Below are positions 42,735-51,429 of a DNA stretch of 64,000 nucleotides, in pieces. Every line of letters begins with the position of its first letter. Position 1 is the first letter of the stretch. The translations under genes were made by a program, and so were the position numbers. The stretch lies in contig NZ_UAVD01000042.1 in NCBI RefSeq assembly GCF_900460065.1, positions 1 to 64,000 of the forward strand, in the 5' to 3' direction. The stretch comes from Streptomyces griseus (GTDB lineage Bacteria > Actinomycetota > Actinomycetes > Streptomycetales > Streptomycetaceae). The notes beneath the pieces were generated by a model. It made no database searches and was not told where the DNA came from. It saw only the letters and a list, made by a program, of their open reading frames with translations.

Positions 42735-44795
42735 ATGCCACCCCCCACCGCCCGCCGCTCCCGCCGCAGGCTCCCCGTCGCGGTGCTCGCCGCCGCCCTC
42801 GGCGCGGCCACCCTCGGCGCCCCTTCCCCCGCGTCGGCGTCGAACACCGCCGACGGCGGCGACTACCTCGTCGGGCGAGGCATCTCCGACGTCACGGGCG
42901 AGGCCGCCGAGACCGGGATGATGGGCTACTCCAGCTTCGACCAGAAGACCTCGGGCATCCATCAGCGGCAGCGGTCACGGGCCTTCGTCGTCGTCGACCG
43001 GGCGAGCGGCAAGCGCGTGGTGTACGTCAACGCCGACCTCGCCATGATCTTCCAGTCGGTCCGGCAGGGCGTCATGGCCCGGCTGAAGGAGCGTTACGGC
43101 AGCCTGTACGGCGAGGAGAACGTCCTCCTGTCGGCCACCCACACCCACTCGGGACCCGGCGGCTACTCCCACAACGTCGCCTACAACCTCTCCGTCCTCG
43201 GCTTCCAGAAGGAGACCTACCGGGCGATCGTCGACGGCATAACGGAGTCCGTCGCCAAGGCCCACGAGGACCTGAAGCCCGGCACGATGAGCCTCGGCAC
43301 GGGGACCCTGACCAACGCCAGCGTCAACCGCTCGCGCGAGGCCTTCGACCGCAACCCGGCGGCCGACCGGGCCGCCTTCCCGGACGCGATCGACCCGGCG
43401 ATGACCGTGCTGCGCTTCAAGCAGGGCGAGCGGGACGCGGGCGCGATCAGCTGGTTCGCCACCCACAACACCTCGATCACCAACAAGAACACGCTCATCA
43501 GCCCCGACAACAAGGGCTACGCCGCCTACGCCTGGGAGCACGACCACGAAGGCGTCCGCTACCTCGACGACACCCCCGGGTTCGTCGCGGCCTTCCCCAA
43601 CACCAACGCGGGCGACATGTCGCCGAACCTCAACCTGAAGCCGGGATCCGGGCCCACCGAGGACGAGTTCGAGAACGCGCGCGTCATCGGCGAGCGCCAG
43701 CTCGACAAGGCCCGCGAGATCTACGACGGCACCCGGCCCGTCTCCGGAGGGGTCGACTCCCGGCTCGCCTACGTCGACATGGAGAACGTGACCGTACGCC
43801 CGGAGTACGCCCCGGACGGCAAGGAGCACCGGACCTGCCCCGCCGTCGTGGGCGCGTCCACGCTCGCGGGCAGCGTCGAGGACGGCCCGGCCATCCCCCT
43901 CTTCGAGGAGGGCATGCGCACGCCGATCGCCCCCATCCTCGAAGCGCTGCGCGTCGACACCCCGTCCTGGCTCGCGACCTGCCAGTACCCCAAGGCGAGC
44001 CTCGTCCCCACGGGGCTGCTGAGCAACGTCCACCCGGTCACCCCGAAGCGCCTCCCGCTCCAGATCATGAAGATCGGCGAGCTGCACCTGGTGGCCGCAC
44101 CCGGCGAGTTCACGATCGCCTCGGGCCTGCGCGTACGCCGCACGGTGGCCCGGCAGCTCGGCGTGCCGCTGGACCGCGTCCTGCTCCAGGGGTACGCCAA
44201 CGCCTACAGCCAGTACGTGACGACACCGGAGGAGTACGACACCCAGAACTACGAGGGCGGCTCCACGCTGTACGGCCGTTACACCCTGCCCGCGTACCAG
44301 CAGGAGTACGACCGGATCGCGAAGTCCCTGCGCGAGGGCACGACGCTGGATCGGGGCACGATGCCGGCGGACGAGTCGGGGCGGCAGTTCACCTTCCAGA
44401 CCGGGGTGGTGTACGACAACCCGCCCTCGGGCAAGGCGTTCGGCGGGGTCCTCAAGGCCCCGGAGCCCTCATACGCGCGCGGCTCCACCGCGACCGTCGA
44501 GTTCGCCACCGGACACCCGAAGAACAACCTCCGCCGGGGCTCCACCTTCCTGGAGGTGCAGCGGCTGGTGAACGGCTCCTGGCAGCGGGTGCTGGACGAC
44601 GGCGACTGGGGAACCACCTACCGCTGGACCCGGCTCAACGATCTGACCGGCACCTCGAAGGCCACGATCACCTGGGACATCGCGGCGGACACGGACCCCG
44701 GCACCTACCGGATCGTGCACCACGGGGACGCCAAGAGCCTGCTCGGGAAGATCACGTCGTTCACCGGGACGACGGGCGGCTTCACCGTGCGGTAG
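42735..44795 (+). CDS. Secreted neutral/alkaline ceramidase
   Basis: 686 aa; ATG at 42735 behind CAGGAGG. A signal peptide (R-R-S-R-R-R-L-P-V-A-V-L-A-A-A-L...A-S-A) leads to the catalytic domain. H-T-H-S-G-P-G-G contributes zinc-binding His, and N-A-G-D-M-S-P-N contains the family nucleophile Ser. The C-terminal ~150 residues form the Ig-like domain (ending W-D-I-A-A-D-T-D-P-G-T-Y-R-I). It hydrolyses ceramide to sphingosine and fatty acid outside the cell. It is divergent from the lanthipeptide-like operon and unlikely to be part of it. Confidence 0.93.
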   Translation: MPPPTARRSRRRLPVAVLAAALGAATLGAPSPASASNTADGGDYLVGRGISDVTGEAAETGMMGYSSFDQKTSGIHQRQRSRAFVVVDRASGKRVVYVNADLAMIFQSVRQGVMARLKERYGSLYGEENVLLSATHTHSGPGGYSHNVAYNLSVLGFQKETYRAIVDGITESVAKAHEDLKPGTMSLGTGTLTNASVNRSREAFDRNPAADRAAFPDAIDPAMTVLRFKQGERDAGAISWFATHNTSITNKNTLISPDNKGYAAYAWEHDHEGVRYLDDTPGFVAAFPNTNAGDMSPNLNLKPGSGPTEDEFENARVIGERQLDKAREIYDGTRPVSGGVDSRLAYVDMENVTVRPEYAPDGKEHRTCPAVVGASTLAGSVEDGPAIPLFEEGMRTPIAPILEALRVDTPSWLATCQYPKASLVPTGLLSNVHPVTPKRLPLQIMKIGELHLVAAPGEFTIASGLRVRRTVARQLGVPLDRVLLQGYANAYSQYVTTPEEYDTQNYEGGSTLYGRYTLPAYQQEYDRIAKSLREGTTLDRGTMPADESGRQFTFQTGVVYDNPPSGKAFGGVLKAPEPSYARGSTATVEFATGHPKNNLRRGSTFLEVQRLVNGSWQRVLDDGDWGTTYRWTRLNDLTGTSKATITWDIAADTDPGTYRIVHHGDAKSLLGKITSFTGTTGGFTVR

Positions 44796-44851
44796 GGCTC
44801 TCGCCCGGATCGGCCCGAGCCCGGCACGATCCGGACGACGGCCGCGGGGGC

Positions 44852-45334
44852 TCAGGTCGTGCGCGGGGTGGGCTGGAACCAGGCGGGGCCCTCGGTGAGG
44901 GCCTGCTTGATCCGGAACAGGGCGAACTCGCCGAGGGGCGGGAGGCCGTCCAGCGGGAACCAGCCCACCTCCAGCGACTCGTCGTCGTTGACCCGCGCCT
45001 CACCGCCGGTCGCCCGGCAGCGGAAGGTGACGTCCAGGTACTGGCAGCGGTCGCCGTTCGCGTACTGCACCGGGTCCAGCGCCTGGGTGAGCACCACCCG
45101 CTCGGCCACGCAGTGCACGCCGGTCTCCTCCAGCACCTCGCGCTCCGCCGTCGCCGCCGGCTCCTCCCCCGGTTCGGAGATCCCGCCGATCACCGACCAC
45201 TTGCCGGTGTCGGCGCGCCGCCCGAGCAGTACACGGCCCTCGTCGTCGAGGACGACGGCCGTCACCCCGGGCAACAGGAGCAGCTGGTGCCCGGCGGTGG
45301 CACGGAGTTCACGGATGAAGTCGGGAGTAGCCAT
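44852..45334 (-). CDS. Nudix hydrolase
   Basis: 160 aa; ATG at 45334. The Nudix box is complete: G-G-I-S-E-P-G-E-E-P, then R-E-V-L-E-E-T-G-V (G-x5-E-x7-R-E-x2-E-E-x-G). It should cleave a nucleoside diphosphate linked to another group. W-S-V-I-G-G-I at the start of the box and Y-L-D-V-T-F-R-C-R are typical of the NADH-diphosphatase/MutT-like Streptomyces group; substrate unknown. It ends 57 bp from the convergent ceramidase. Confidence 0.92.
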   Translation of the reverse strand: MATPDFIRELRATAGHQLLLLPGVTAVVLDDEGRVLLGRRADTGKWSVIGGISEPGEEPAATAEREVLEETGVHCVAERVVLTQALDPVQYANGDRCQYLDVTFRCRATGGEARVNDDESLEVGWFPLDGLPPLGEFALFRIKQALTEGPAWFQPTPRTT

Positions 45335-45447
45335 GGAACCGAGCCTACGTGGCCGGGTCGGGTGCTACTGACCGGTCCCGTCGACTGGCCGCAAAGTGTC
45401 GTCCACCGCCCGCCGGACGCACCCTGGACGCGACCTCGCGGAGGCCC

Positions 45448-47037
45448 TCAGCTCCGGCGGGCCCGGAGAGCCGCGACGCCCGCCCAGCCCAGACCGGCCA
45501 GGGCAAGCAGCGCGATGACGGCCTCCGGCAGGGGGCCCATCCGGGTGGCGGGGGTGAGCGAGGAGCGCAGCGGGACCTCGTCGACGAGGGCGTCGGGGGT
45601 GAACATCCCGCTTTTCTCGACGATCGTGCCGTCCGGACGGATCACCGCGCTGACCCCGCTGGTGACGGGGACGACGACGGCCCGGCCGTGCTCGACGGCC
45701 CGCACCTGGGACATGGCCAGTTGCTGGTAGGTCATCTCGCTGCGGCCGAACGTCGCGTTGTTGCTCGGCACGGCGATCATCTGGCCGCCGTGGGTGACGG
45801 TGTCGCGCACGGCGTCGTCGAACGCGGCCTCGTAACAGGTCACGAGCCCCACCTTCGTCCCCGCGAGGTCGAAGACGCCGACCTCGGTGCCGGGGACGAA
45901 CTCGCGCTGCACCCGGTCGACGTCCTCGCTGAAGAAGCGGGCGACGGTGCGCATCGGCATGTACTCGCCGAACGGCTGGATGTGCCGCTTGTCGTAGGTG
46001 GCGACGGGGCCCCGGTCGGGGTCCCACTCGATCAGGGTGTTGCGGAGGCTGTCGGAGCCCTTCTCGACCACCGAGCCGACGACCGTGGGGGCGCCGATCG
46101 CCTTGACCGCGTCGTCGATGACCTGGCGGGCGTCCGCATTCAGGTAGGGGTCGAGGTCGGAGGAGTTCTCCGGCCACAGCACGAAGTCGGGCTGCGCCTC
46201 CTTGCCCGCCTTCACGTCCTCGGCCAGTTGCGCGGTGCGCCGGGCGTGGTTGTCGAGGACGGCGCGGCGCTGGGCGTTGAAGTCGAGGCCGAGGCGCGGC
46301 ACGTTGCCCTGGATCGCGGCGACGGTGGCCGTGCCATTCTCCGCCGAGTCGTCGACCAGGGGCAGTGCGGCGAGGGCCCCGGCGACCGGCACGAGGACGC
46401 TCACGGCGGCGCCGGCGACGGCCGCGCGCGGAACCCCGCCGGTCCTGCGGTACGCGACGAACTGTCGCACGGCCTCGTAGAGCCCGAAGCCGCACAGGAC
46501 GACGGCGAAGGAGAGCAGCGGGGTGCCGCCGAGCGCGGCGAGCGGCAGGAAGGCGCTCTCGGACTGGCCGAAGGCGATCTTGCCCCAGGGGAAGCCGCCG
46601 AACGGGATCCGGGCGCGGACCGCCTCGTCCAGCGTCCAGACCGCGGCCGCCCAGACGGGCCAGTACGCGAGCCGGGTCACCGCGGCGATACCGAGACACC
46701 CCACCGCGATGAAGAGGGCCTCCGCGGCGGCCAGGGCCAGCCACGGCACAGGGCCGACGTCCTCACCGGTCCAGTGGAGCAGCGGAAGCATGAAGCCGAG
46801 GCCCGCGAGAAGCCCGAGGCCGAAGCCGGACCGGAGTCGGCGCCCGTGCAGCACCCATCCCAGCAGGGCGAATCCGGGCAGCACGAGCCACCACAGGGGC
46901 CGGGGCGGGAAGCTCGCGTAGAGCAGCAGTCCGGACACCACGGCGGCGGCCGGGCGCAGGAGCCGCGACAGCGGTCCGGCGGCCGGGGAGGCTGTGGCGG
47001 GTGGCGGGTCGTCGACGGGAGTCATGGTGGCGCTCAC
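45448..47037 (-). CDS. lnt: Apolipoprotein N-acyltransferase
   Basis: 529 aa; ATG at 47037. Several membrane segments (residues 30-225) precede a periplasm-facing nitrilase-type domain, and a last helix ends the protein. The Glu-Lys-Cys triad is visible: L-W-P-E-N-S-S, Y-D-K-R-H-I-Q-P-F-G-E-Y and T-C-Y-E-A-A-F-D. Lnt adds the third fatty acid to the N-terminal Cys of lipoproteins; at least two lipoproteins are encoded in this window. Actinobacteria often have more than one Lnt. Confidence 0.93.
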   Translation of the reverse strand: MSATMTPVDDPPPATASPAAGPLSRLLRPAAAVVSGLLLYASFPPRPLWWLVLPGFALLGWVLHGRRLRSGFGLGLLAGLGFMLPLLHWTGEDVGPVPWLALAAAEALFIAVGCLGIAAVTRLAYWPVWAAAVWTLDEAVRARIPFGGFPWGKIAFGQSESAFLPLAALGGTPLLSFAVVLCGFGLYEAVRQFVAYRRTGGVPRAAVAGAAVSVLVPVAGALAALPLVDDSAENGTATVAAIQGNVPRLGLDFNAQRRAVLDNHARRTAQLAEDVKAGKEAQPDFVLWPENSSDLDPYLNADARQVIDDAVKAIGAPTVVGSVVEKGSDSLRNTLIEWDPDRGPVATYDKRHIQPFGEYMPMRTVARFFSEDVDRVQREFVPGTEVGVFDLAGTKVGLVTCYEAAFDDAVRDTVTHGGQMIAVPSNNATFGRSEMTYQQLAMSQVRAVEHGRAVVVPVTSGVSAVIRPDGTIVEKSGMFTPDALVDEVPLRSSLTPATRMGPLPEAVIALLALAGLGWAGVAALRARRS

Positions 47038-47140
47038 CCGCCGGATTCTACGGTGGGCGGCTGTGAACGGCGGCGTTGACCTGGGTGGTGCGGGGACGCC
47101 TGGCGGCCCCGGGGCGGCCGACGGAGGGCGGCCCGGTCGG

Positions 47141-47177
47141 CCGGTCGCCGGGAGGGCGGCCGCAGCCCGGCGACCGG
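47141..47177 (-). terminator. Hairpin downstream of the PH-like membrane protein gene
   Basis: CCGGTCGCCGGG (47141-47152) and CCCGGCGACCGG (47166-47177) form a perfect 12-bp stem with a 13-nt loop, 18 bp past the stop of the leftward gene. No T-run. Confidence 0.6.
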
Positions 47178-47194
47178 AGGCCGGCCGCCCCCGG

Positions 47195-47758
47195 TCAGTC
47201 GCCCGGTCGTTTGCCGGAGGCCGGCAGGTGCAGGCGTTGCCGGATGAACCGTACGGCGGCCTCCGCGTCGTCGACCGTGACGGTGAAGGTGCGGCCGTCG
47301 CCGAGGCGCAGGACCATGCCCTCGCCCTTGCGGACCACGACGGCGGTGCCCTGCTCGGGACGCCAGCGGTAGCCCCAGCCGCCCCACTGGCGCGGGTTGA
47401 TCCGGGGGACGAAGTCCGCGCCCGTCACATGGCTGAGCAGGATCCGGCGGCGCGGCAGGCCCGCGTGGCCGCAGCGCACCTCCAGGCTGTCCCCGTCGAC
47501 CTTGACGGCCACATGGACGAAGGCGAGGGTGCCGAAGAGGATCAGCAGTCCGGCGGCGAGGCAGCCGACCACCGACATGAGCAGCGGGGCGATGCCCGAG
47601 GTCCAGGCGCCGTCGACGGCCAGTTCGATGCCGAGGGCCACACAGCCCGCACCGGCGAGGGCCAGCAGCCACTGGACGCGGTTGGTGGCCCGGCCGTTCC
47701 ACTCCGTGGGCGGCGCCGGGCTCGACCCGTGCCTCGCACTCTCGGGGAGGTCCGTCAT
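47195..47758 (-). CDS. Small membrane protein with PH-like domain
   Basis: 187 aa; ATG at 47758. Two membrane helices (about residues 28-48 and 54-82) are followed by a soluble part with the beta-strand pattern of actinobacterial PH-like proteins (V-K-V-D-G-D-S-L-E-V-R-C, I-L-L-S-H-V-T-G-A-D-F-V, V-L-R-L-G-D-G-R-T-F-T-V-T-V-D). R-Q-W-G-G-W-G-Y-R-W is a recurrent motif of this group. No function known. Confidence 0.78.
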   Translation of the reverse strand: MTDLPESARHGSSPAPPTEWNGRATNRVQWLLALAGAGCVALGIELAVDGAWTSGIAPLLMSVVGCLAAGLLILFGTLAFVHVAVKVDGDSLEVRCGHAGLPRRRILLSHVTGADFVPRINPRQWGGWGYRWRPEQGTAVVVRKGEGMVLRLGDGRTFTVTVDDAEAAVRFIRQRLHLPASGKRPGD

Positions 47759-47863
47759 GTTCAGCAGCGTAGCCGCGTTCCGGGTTTCCGGCCGGGGCCG
47801 CGGGGGCCGATCGGGCTACCCCCTCGATCCGCCGGAGGCTCCCCGGCGGCCACCCGGTTCCGG

Positions 47864-48649
47864 TCAGCGGGTGGGGACCGCGGCGGCCAGCAGCCGGCCC
47901 TCGGCGTACGTCAGGGCGGCCCCCGGGAGGGCGGCGGGGCGGCCGGCCTGGAGCACGGTGAGACCGGCGGAGGGCTCCGCGCCCGGGGCGGGGTCCGCTC
48001 CGATCCGGCGCAGCGCCTGGGCGGCGACCGCTCCGGCGGACCCGTGCAGGGCGAGCGGCGGGCCGTCGGGCCGCTGCACGGCGTCGCGGATCCGGGCGGC
48101 GACCAGCTCGTAGTGGGTGCAGCCGAGGACGACGGCCCGCACGTCGCGCGGGGTGAGGGCGGCTGCCGCCGCCACGGCACGGTCGATCCCGGCCTCGTCG
48201 CCGTGCTCCAGGGCGTCGGCGAGCCCGGGGCACGGGACCTCGGTGACCTCCGCGGTCCCGCCGAAGTCACCGATCAGCCCGCGCTGATAGGGGCTGCCGG
48301 TGGTGGCGGGGGTGGCCCAGATGGCGACGGAGCCGCCGCCCGCCGCGGCCGGCTTGATCGCGGGGACCGTGCCGATGACCGGCAGCGCGGGCTCCAGCTC
48401 GGCGCGCAGCGCCGGCAGGGCGTGTACGGAGGCGGTGTTGCAGGCGACGATCAGCGCGTCCGGCCGGTGGGCCGCGGCGGCGCGGGCGACGTCGAGGGCG
48501 AGCGCGGTGATGTCCTCGGGGGTGCGGGGGCCCCAGGGCATGGAACCGGGGTCCGAGGAGAGGACGAGTTCGGCGTCGGGCCGCAGCCGGCGCACAGCGG
48601 CCGCTGCCGCCAGCAGGCCGATTCCGGAGTCCATGAGCGCGATCTTCAC
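47864..48649 (-). CDS. MurI-like aspartate/glutamate racemase family protein
   Basis: 261 aa. Both catalytic cysteines are present: A-C70-N-T-A-S and G-C177-T-H-Y. The D-S-G-I-G start lies directly at the N-terminus, as in glutamate racemase, though the usual second Gly-Gly is L-L. MurI makes D-glutamate for peptidoglycan. As the wall-essential murI may be elsewhere, a second racemase role cannot be excluded. ATG at 48649, 58 bp from the divergent glycosyltransferase start. Confidence 0.85.
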   Translation of the reverse strand: MKIALMDSGIGLLAAAAAVRRLRPDAELVLSSDPGSMPWGPRTPEDITALALDVARAAAAHRPDALIVACNTASVHALPALRAELEPALPVIGTVPAIKPAAAGGGSVAIWATPATTGSPYQRGLIGDFGGTAEVTEVPCPGLADALEHGDEAGIDRAVAAAAALTPRDVRAVVLGCTHYELVAARIRDAVQRPDGPPLALHGSAGAVAAQALRRIGADPAPGAEPSAGLTVLQAGRPAALPGAALTYAEGRLLAAAVPTR

Positions 48650-48707
48650 CCGGTCACCCTAGCCGACAGCCCTTGCGGACCGGGCTCGGTGGGGCAGACT
48701 TCGGCGG

Positions 48708-49889
48708 ATGAGCGCCGTTGCCTGGATCGCCGTGGGTTCACTGATCGCGTGGGTGTGGCTGCTGCTGGGGCAGGGCTTCTACTGGCGGACGGACCAGCGG
48801 CTCCCCCGGCGCACCGACCCGGCGCGCTGGCCGTCGGTGGCGGTGGTGGTGCCGGCCCGCGACGAGGCGGAGATGCTGCCGATGAGCCTGCCGTCGCTGC
48901 TGCTCCAGGACTATCCGGGGGACGTCCGGATCGTCCTCGTCGACGACTGCAGCGGCGACGGCACCGGGCAGCTTGCCCGGGACCTGGCCGCCCGGCACGG
49001 CGGGTTCCCGCTGGCCGTGGTGACGCCCGGAGAGCCGGAGCCGGGCTGGACGGGCAAGCTCTGGGCGGTGCGGCACGGGATCGCGGTGGCCCGGCGGGAG
49101 AAGCCGGACTTCCTGCTGCTGACCGACGCCGACATCGCGCACGAGCCGGACAGCCTGCGCGATCTGGTGGCCGCGGCCGGCTCCGGGGGCGAGGGCGGCT
49201 TCGACCTGGTGTCGCAGATGGCGCGGCTGCGGGTGGAGAGCGTCTGGGAACGGCTGGTGGTGCCGGCGTTCGTCTACTTCTTCGGACAGCTCTATCCGTT
49301 CCGCCGGGTGAACCGGGCCCGGTCGCGGACGGCGGCGGCCGCGGGGGGCTGCGTGCTGCTGCGCACGGGGGCCGCCGAGCGGGCCCGGATCCCGGACTCG
49401 ATCCGGCAGGCGGTGATCGACGACGTGTCGCTGGCGCGGGAGGTGCGGCGCGGCGGGGGCCGGATCTGGCTGGGGCTCGCGGATCGGGTGGACAGCGTGC
49501 GGCCCTATCCGCGGCTGGCGGATCTGTGGCGGATGGTCGCACGCAGCGCGTACGCCCAGCTGCGGCACAGTCCGCTGCTGCTGGCGGCGACGGTCCCGGG
49601 GCTGCTGCTCGTCTACGTGGCGCCGCCCGCGACGCTGACGGCGGGGCTGCTGACGGGGGACGGGGCGGCGGCCTGGGCGGGTGGCGCGGCGTGGGCGGTG
49701 ATGACGGCGACGTATCTGCCGATGCTCGCCTACTACCGCCAGTCGCCGTGGCTGGGGCCGCTGCTGCCGCTGACGGCGGTGCTGTACCTGCTGATGACGG
49801 TCGACTCGGCGGTTCAGCACTACCGGGGGCGGGGCGCGGCCTGGAAGGGCCGCACCTACGCGCGCCCGGAGGCCGCGCCCGACCGGTGA
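48708..49889 (+). CDS. HpnB-like membrane glycosyltransferase, family 2
   Basis: 393 aa. An N-terminal membrane helix is followed by the GT2 core: V-V-V-P-A-R-D-E-A-E (nucleotide-sugar site), L-V-D-D-C-S-G-D-G-T, T-D-A-D-I (metal DxD), and I-D-D-V-S-L-A-R-E-V-R-R-G for the acceptor Asp. P-G-W-T-G-K-L-W-A is diagnostic of the HpnB group named from hopanoid loci. Three to four membrane helices close the protein. No squalene-hopene genes are nearby, so the lipid substrate is unproven. Confidence 0.85.
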   Translation: MSAVAWIAVGSLIAWVWLLLGQGFYWRTDQRLPRRTDPARWPSVAVVVPARDEAEMLPMSLPSLLLQDYPGDVRIVLVDDCSGDGTGQLARDLAARHGGFPLAVVTPGEPEPGWTGKLWAVRHGIAVARREKPDFLLLTDADIAHEPDSLRDLVAAAGSGGEGGFDLVSQMARLRVESVWERLVVPAFVYFFGQLYPFRRVNRARSRTAAAAGGCVLLRTGAAERARIPDSIRQAVIDDVSLAREVRRGGGRIWLGLADRVDSVRPYPRLADLWRMVARSAYAQLRHSPLLLAATVPGLLLVYVAPPATLTAGLLTGDGAAAWAGGAAWAVMTATYLPMLAYYRQSPWLGPLLPLTAVLYLLMTVDSAVQHYRGRGAAWKGRTYARPEAAPDR

Positions 49890-49932
49890 CGCCGCGCGGA
49901 GGTGTACGGGCGGTCCGGGCGGGCGCGGCGGG

Positions 49933-51273
49933 TCACTTGCGGCCGGGCGTCCAGTTCATGCCCCAGCCGTAGGCGGCGTCGATGGTGCGCTGCGGGCTCA
50001 CTCCCCGGTCCGGGACCAGGTAGCGGGCCTCGCGCTGCACCGTGAGGTCGCCGCCGTTGTTGGTGATCAGGGCCAGGGCGCAGACGGTGGAGGGCACGGT
50101 GCACTCGTCGAGGGAGAAGTCGATGGCCGCGCCGTGCTGCGGCTGGAGGGTGACCGTGGCGTGGAGGTCGGCGAAGCTCCGGGCGCCTTCGTAGATGGTG
50201 ACGAAGATCAGTACGCGCCGCAGCAGGTCCTTGTGGTCGAGGTTGATGGTCATGTTCTCGCCGCTGGAGAGGGCGCCGGTGCGGTCGTCGCCGTCGAGGT
50301 GGATGTAGGGCGGCCTGTTCAGCGAGCCGAACGCGTTCCCGAGGGACTGGACGACCCCCTTGCGGCCGTCGGCGAGTTCGTACAGGGCGCAGAGGTCGAG
50401 ATCGAGATCGGCGTGCATGGCGACGGCCCGGCCGAGCTTCGCCCCCCACCCCTTGAACTGTTTGCGCACTTCCCAGTTGAGGTTGACGCGCAGCGCGCCG
50501 GAGGTGCCGCCCTGTTTGGCGAGCGAGACGGCAGGGGTGCCCTTCGTCAGCGTGATCTTGGTCAGCCGTACGGGCGTCGCGGCGGGCGGGGCCACGGGGG
50601 CTGCGGGCGGCGGGGGCGGCGGGACGGGCGCGGTGACCGGGGCGGAAGCCGGGGCCGGCGCGGGAGCAAGAGCGGGAGCCGGGGCCACGGCGGCGGGCCG
50701 GGGCGGCGACGGGGGCGCGGGTGCCGCCGGGGCCTGCGGGGTCTGTTGCGGTTCGTCCACGGAGATGCCGAAGTCCGTCGCCAGGCCTTCGAGCCCGGTG
50801 CTGTAGCCCTGCCCGACCGCGCGGAACTTCCAGGCTCCCTGGCGCAGGTAGAGCTCGCCGAGGATGAAGGCGGTCTCGATCGTGGCGTCCGTGCTGTCGA
50901 AGCGGGCCAGTTCCGCGCCGCTCGCCGCGTCGGTGACCCGCACGTACAGCCCGCTCACCCGGCCGAAGGTCCCGCCGTCCGCCGAGGCGGCGACGACGAT
51001 GCGGTCGATGGCGGGCTCGACCTTGCCGAAGTCGACGAACAGGGTGTCGGTGACGTGGTCGGGAGCGGTCCGCTTGCCCTCGTGCCGGACCGCGCCGGAC
51101 GCGTGGGCCGGCTGGTTGTAGAAGACGAAGTCCGCGTCGTCGCGGACCTTGCCCGCCACCAGGAGGAGAGCGGAGGCGTCGACGTCCGGGGCGCCCGCCG
51201 CGGCGTGGCGTCCCAGTTCGACGCGCACCGTCCCGGCCGGCACCGCGACGTTGCTTCCTTTTTGCATGGTCAT
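49933..51273 (-). CDS. TerD-family protein with two TerD domains
   Basis: 446 aa; ATG at 51273 (alternatives at 51267 and 51285). The first TerD domain (residues 1-180) has D-F-V-F-Y-N-Q-P and F-I-L-G-E-L-Y-L-R-Q-G-A-W-K-F-R-A-V-G-Q-G-Y. A long Pro/Ala linker (about 190-245) leads to a second, divergent copy (L-T-K-G-T-P-A-V-S-L through F-V-T-I-Y-E-G). TerD domains bind calcium and occur in tellurite-resistance and stress systems; C-terminal fusions are common in Streptomyces. The second copy's D-L-D-L-D-L-C-A-L-Y-E keeps the acidic strand. Confidence 0.9.
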   Translation of the reverse strand: MTMQKGSNVAVPAGTVRVELGRHAAAGAPDVDASALLLVAGKVRDDADFVFYNQPAHASGAVRHEGKRTAPDHVTDTLFVDFGKVEPAIDRIVVAASADGGTFGRVSGLYVRVTDAASGAELARFDSTDATIETAFILGELYLRQGAWKFRAVGQGYSTGLEGLATDFGISVDEPQQTPQAPAAPAPPSPPRPAAVAPAPALAPAPAPASAPVTAPVPPPPPPAAPVAPPAATPVRLTKITLTKGTPAVSLAKQGGTSGALRVNLNWEVRKQFKGWGAKLGRAVAMHADLDLDLCALYELADGRKGVVQSLGNAFGSLNRPPYIHLDGDDRTGALSSGENMTINLDHKDLLRRVLIFVTIYEGARSFADLHATVTLQPQHGAAIDFSLDECTVPSTVCALALITNNGGDLTVQREARYLVPDRGVSPQRTIDAAYGWGMNWTPGRK

Positions 51274-51370
51274 GCTCGCCCCCATCACGAATCCGGCTGC
51301 CCGCAGGCTTTGCCCCCACAACCTAACGGCCGGTGGAGGTCGAGCTCGCGGGCGCCGGGACCGGGGCGGA

Positions 51371-51419
51371 CGAGGGCGTGTCCGGCGGACCCGGTCGGGA
51401 TCCGTCGGACACGCCCTCG
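51371..51419 (-). terminator. Hairpin downstream of SulP copy 2
   Basis: CGAGGGCGTGTCCG (51371-51384) and CGGACACGCCCTCG (51406-51419) are a perfect 14-bp inverted repeat just beyond the SulP stop (51430), in a 156-bp gap that must also hold the TerD promoter. Confidence 0.65.
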
Positions 51420-51429
51420 GGGCCGGCGA

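Noticed and set aside
42345..42962. Larger minus-strand frame including the lanthipeptide-like precursor
   Set aside because: The frame is open by GC bias only; the promoter at 42553-42581 and GGGAGGAGG fix the start at 42512.
42735..44795. Ceramidase as part of the lanthipeptide-like cluster
   Set aside because: It is divergent, complete, secreted and a common stand-alone Streptomyces gene; no functional link is visible.
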